The notes beneath the pieces were generated by a model. The model was given only the letters and a program-made list of their open reading frames with translations, was not told where the DNA came from and searched no databases. From assembly GCA_964291445.2 (NCBI GenBank), contig OZ219863.1:496001-560000 (forward strand): 64,000 nt of DNA, written 5' to 3'. Of this stretch, positions 63,795-64,000 are shown piece by piece. Position 1 is the first letter of the stretch; the number at the start of each line of letters is the position of its first letter. The translations under genes were made by a program, and so were the position numbers. The stretch comes from JAPOXR01 sp964291445 (lineage in GTDB: Bacteria > Pseudomonadota > Alphaproteobacteria > Rhodobacterales > Rhodobacteraceae).

Positions 63795-64000
63795 GCCAGT
63801 CCAGGCACCGCCCAGGCGGGGCCGGCATTGTCGGGCGGAGGCCGATGCTGACCAGGGGCATGGTCGGGGCACTGCCCAGGTGGGGCCGGCCCTGCGGACA
63901 GCAACGACCGGGCAGTTGTTCCGCGCCGCCCGCCAACCCCGTGGTGATTTCCCTGCCCGGGAACATCGCCAGCAGCACATGCCTGACATGACCAAACCGG
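63795..64000. other. Right-edge non-coding region with a 22-bp repeat
   Basis: GCACCGCCCAGGCGGGGCCGGC (63805-63826) and a copy at 63869-63890 differ at two bases. No gene is supported up to the window end; a frame may begin at the ATGs near 63978 and continue outside. Confidence 0.4.

Noticed and set aside
63666..63995. Minus-strand frames at the right edge
   Set aside because: They run antisense into the last ABC transporter and show only low-complexity sequence.

Overview
The window is GC-rich chromosomal DNA, most likely from an alphaproteobacterium of the Rhodospirillales/Geminicoccales kind. The evidence is the compact coding with ATGA-type overlaps, an L25/Ctc-type rplY beside pth, a form-II-type CO-dehydrogenase cluster, and an elongator tRNA-Met of alphaproteobacterial form. 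This placement is an inference from gene content; no rRNA marker is present.

1-12.4 kb is mostly housekeeping: a partial NMT1-like ABC substrate-binding protein, truA, ileS, ychF, a PhnB-like VOC protein, an orphan trpA, an lldD-type flavoenzyme, rplY, pth, a DUF2237 protein and an unusual glutamine-amidotransferase/inositol-monophosphatase fusion. 13.1-17.3 kb is one large Calx-beta protein with a C-terminal beta-barrel-like region. 17.7-19.0 kb is a class III aminotransferase broken by two frameshifts. 19.5-26.2 kb is a sugar module: binding protein, ATPase, permease and GH1 glycosidase on the plus strand, facing an ADP-ribosylglycohydrolase with long C-terminal sandwich domains. A HEPN-like protein follows.

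37.2-27.5 kb (minus strand) is a molybdenum-hydroxylase operon: coxD, coxE, an XdhC/CoxF-type factor, a molybdopterin-binding/MobA-like fusion, coxS, coxL and coxM, with an agmatinase-type gene downstream. An AbrB-family membrane protein diverges from it. A NYN-domain gene and a tRNA-Met precede a clean insertion sequence (39537-41114) with 17-bp terminal inverted repeats and a 9-bp target duplication.

41.2-63.8 kb is the highlight: an NHLP-leader, YcaO-type RiPP cluster. Two precursors (41200-41475 plus; 57158-57433 minus) are about three quarters identical and both end in Arg-Cys-Cys-Cys after a double-glycine-like AAG site, so the predicted core is only RCCC. Around them are a fused E1-like/YcaO cyclodehydratase, two large membrane proteins joining an AlkB-type di-iron hydroxylase to a degenerate GlnE-like domain, a methyltransferase, a DUF2236 haem-oxygenase-like protein, two paralogues of a family I cannot name, an MMPL/RND exporter, and the NHLM export set (HlyD, C39-peptidase ABC transporter, second ABC transporter). 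The proposed flow is leader recognition and Cys cyclisation by YcaO, tailoring by the AlkB, DUF2236 and methyltransferase enzymes, then leader removal and export. The likely product is a very small polythiazol(in)e-type, possibly metal-binding, molecule. That last step is inference.
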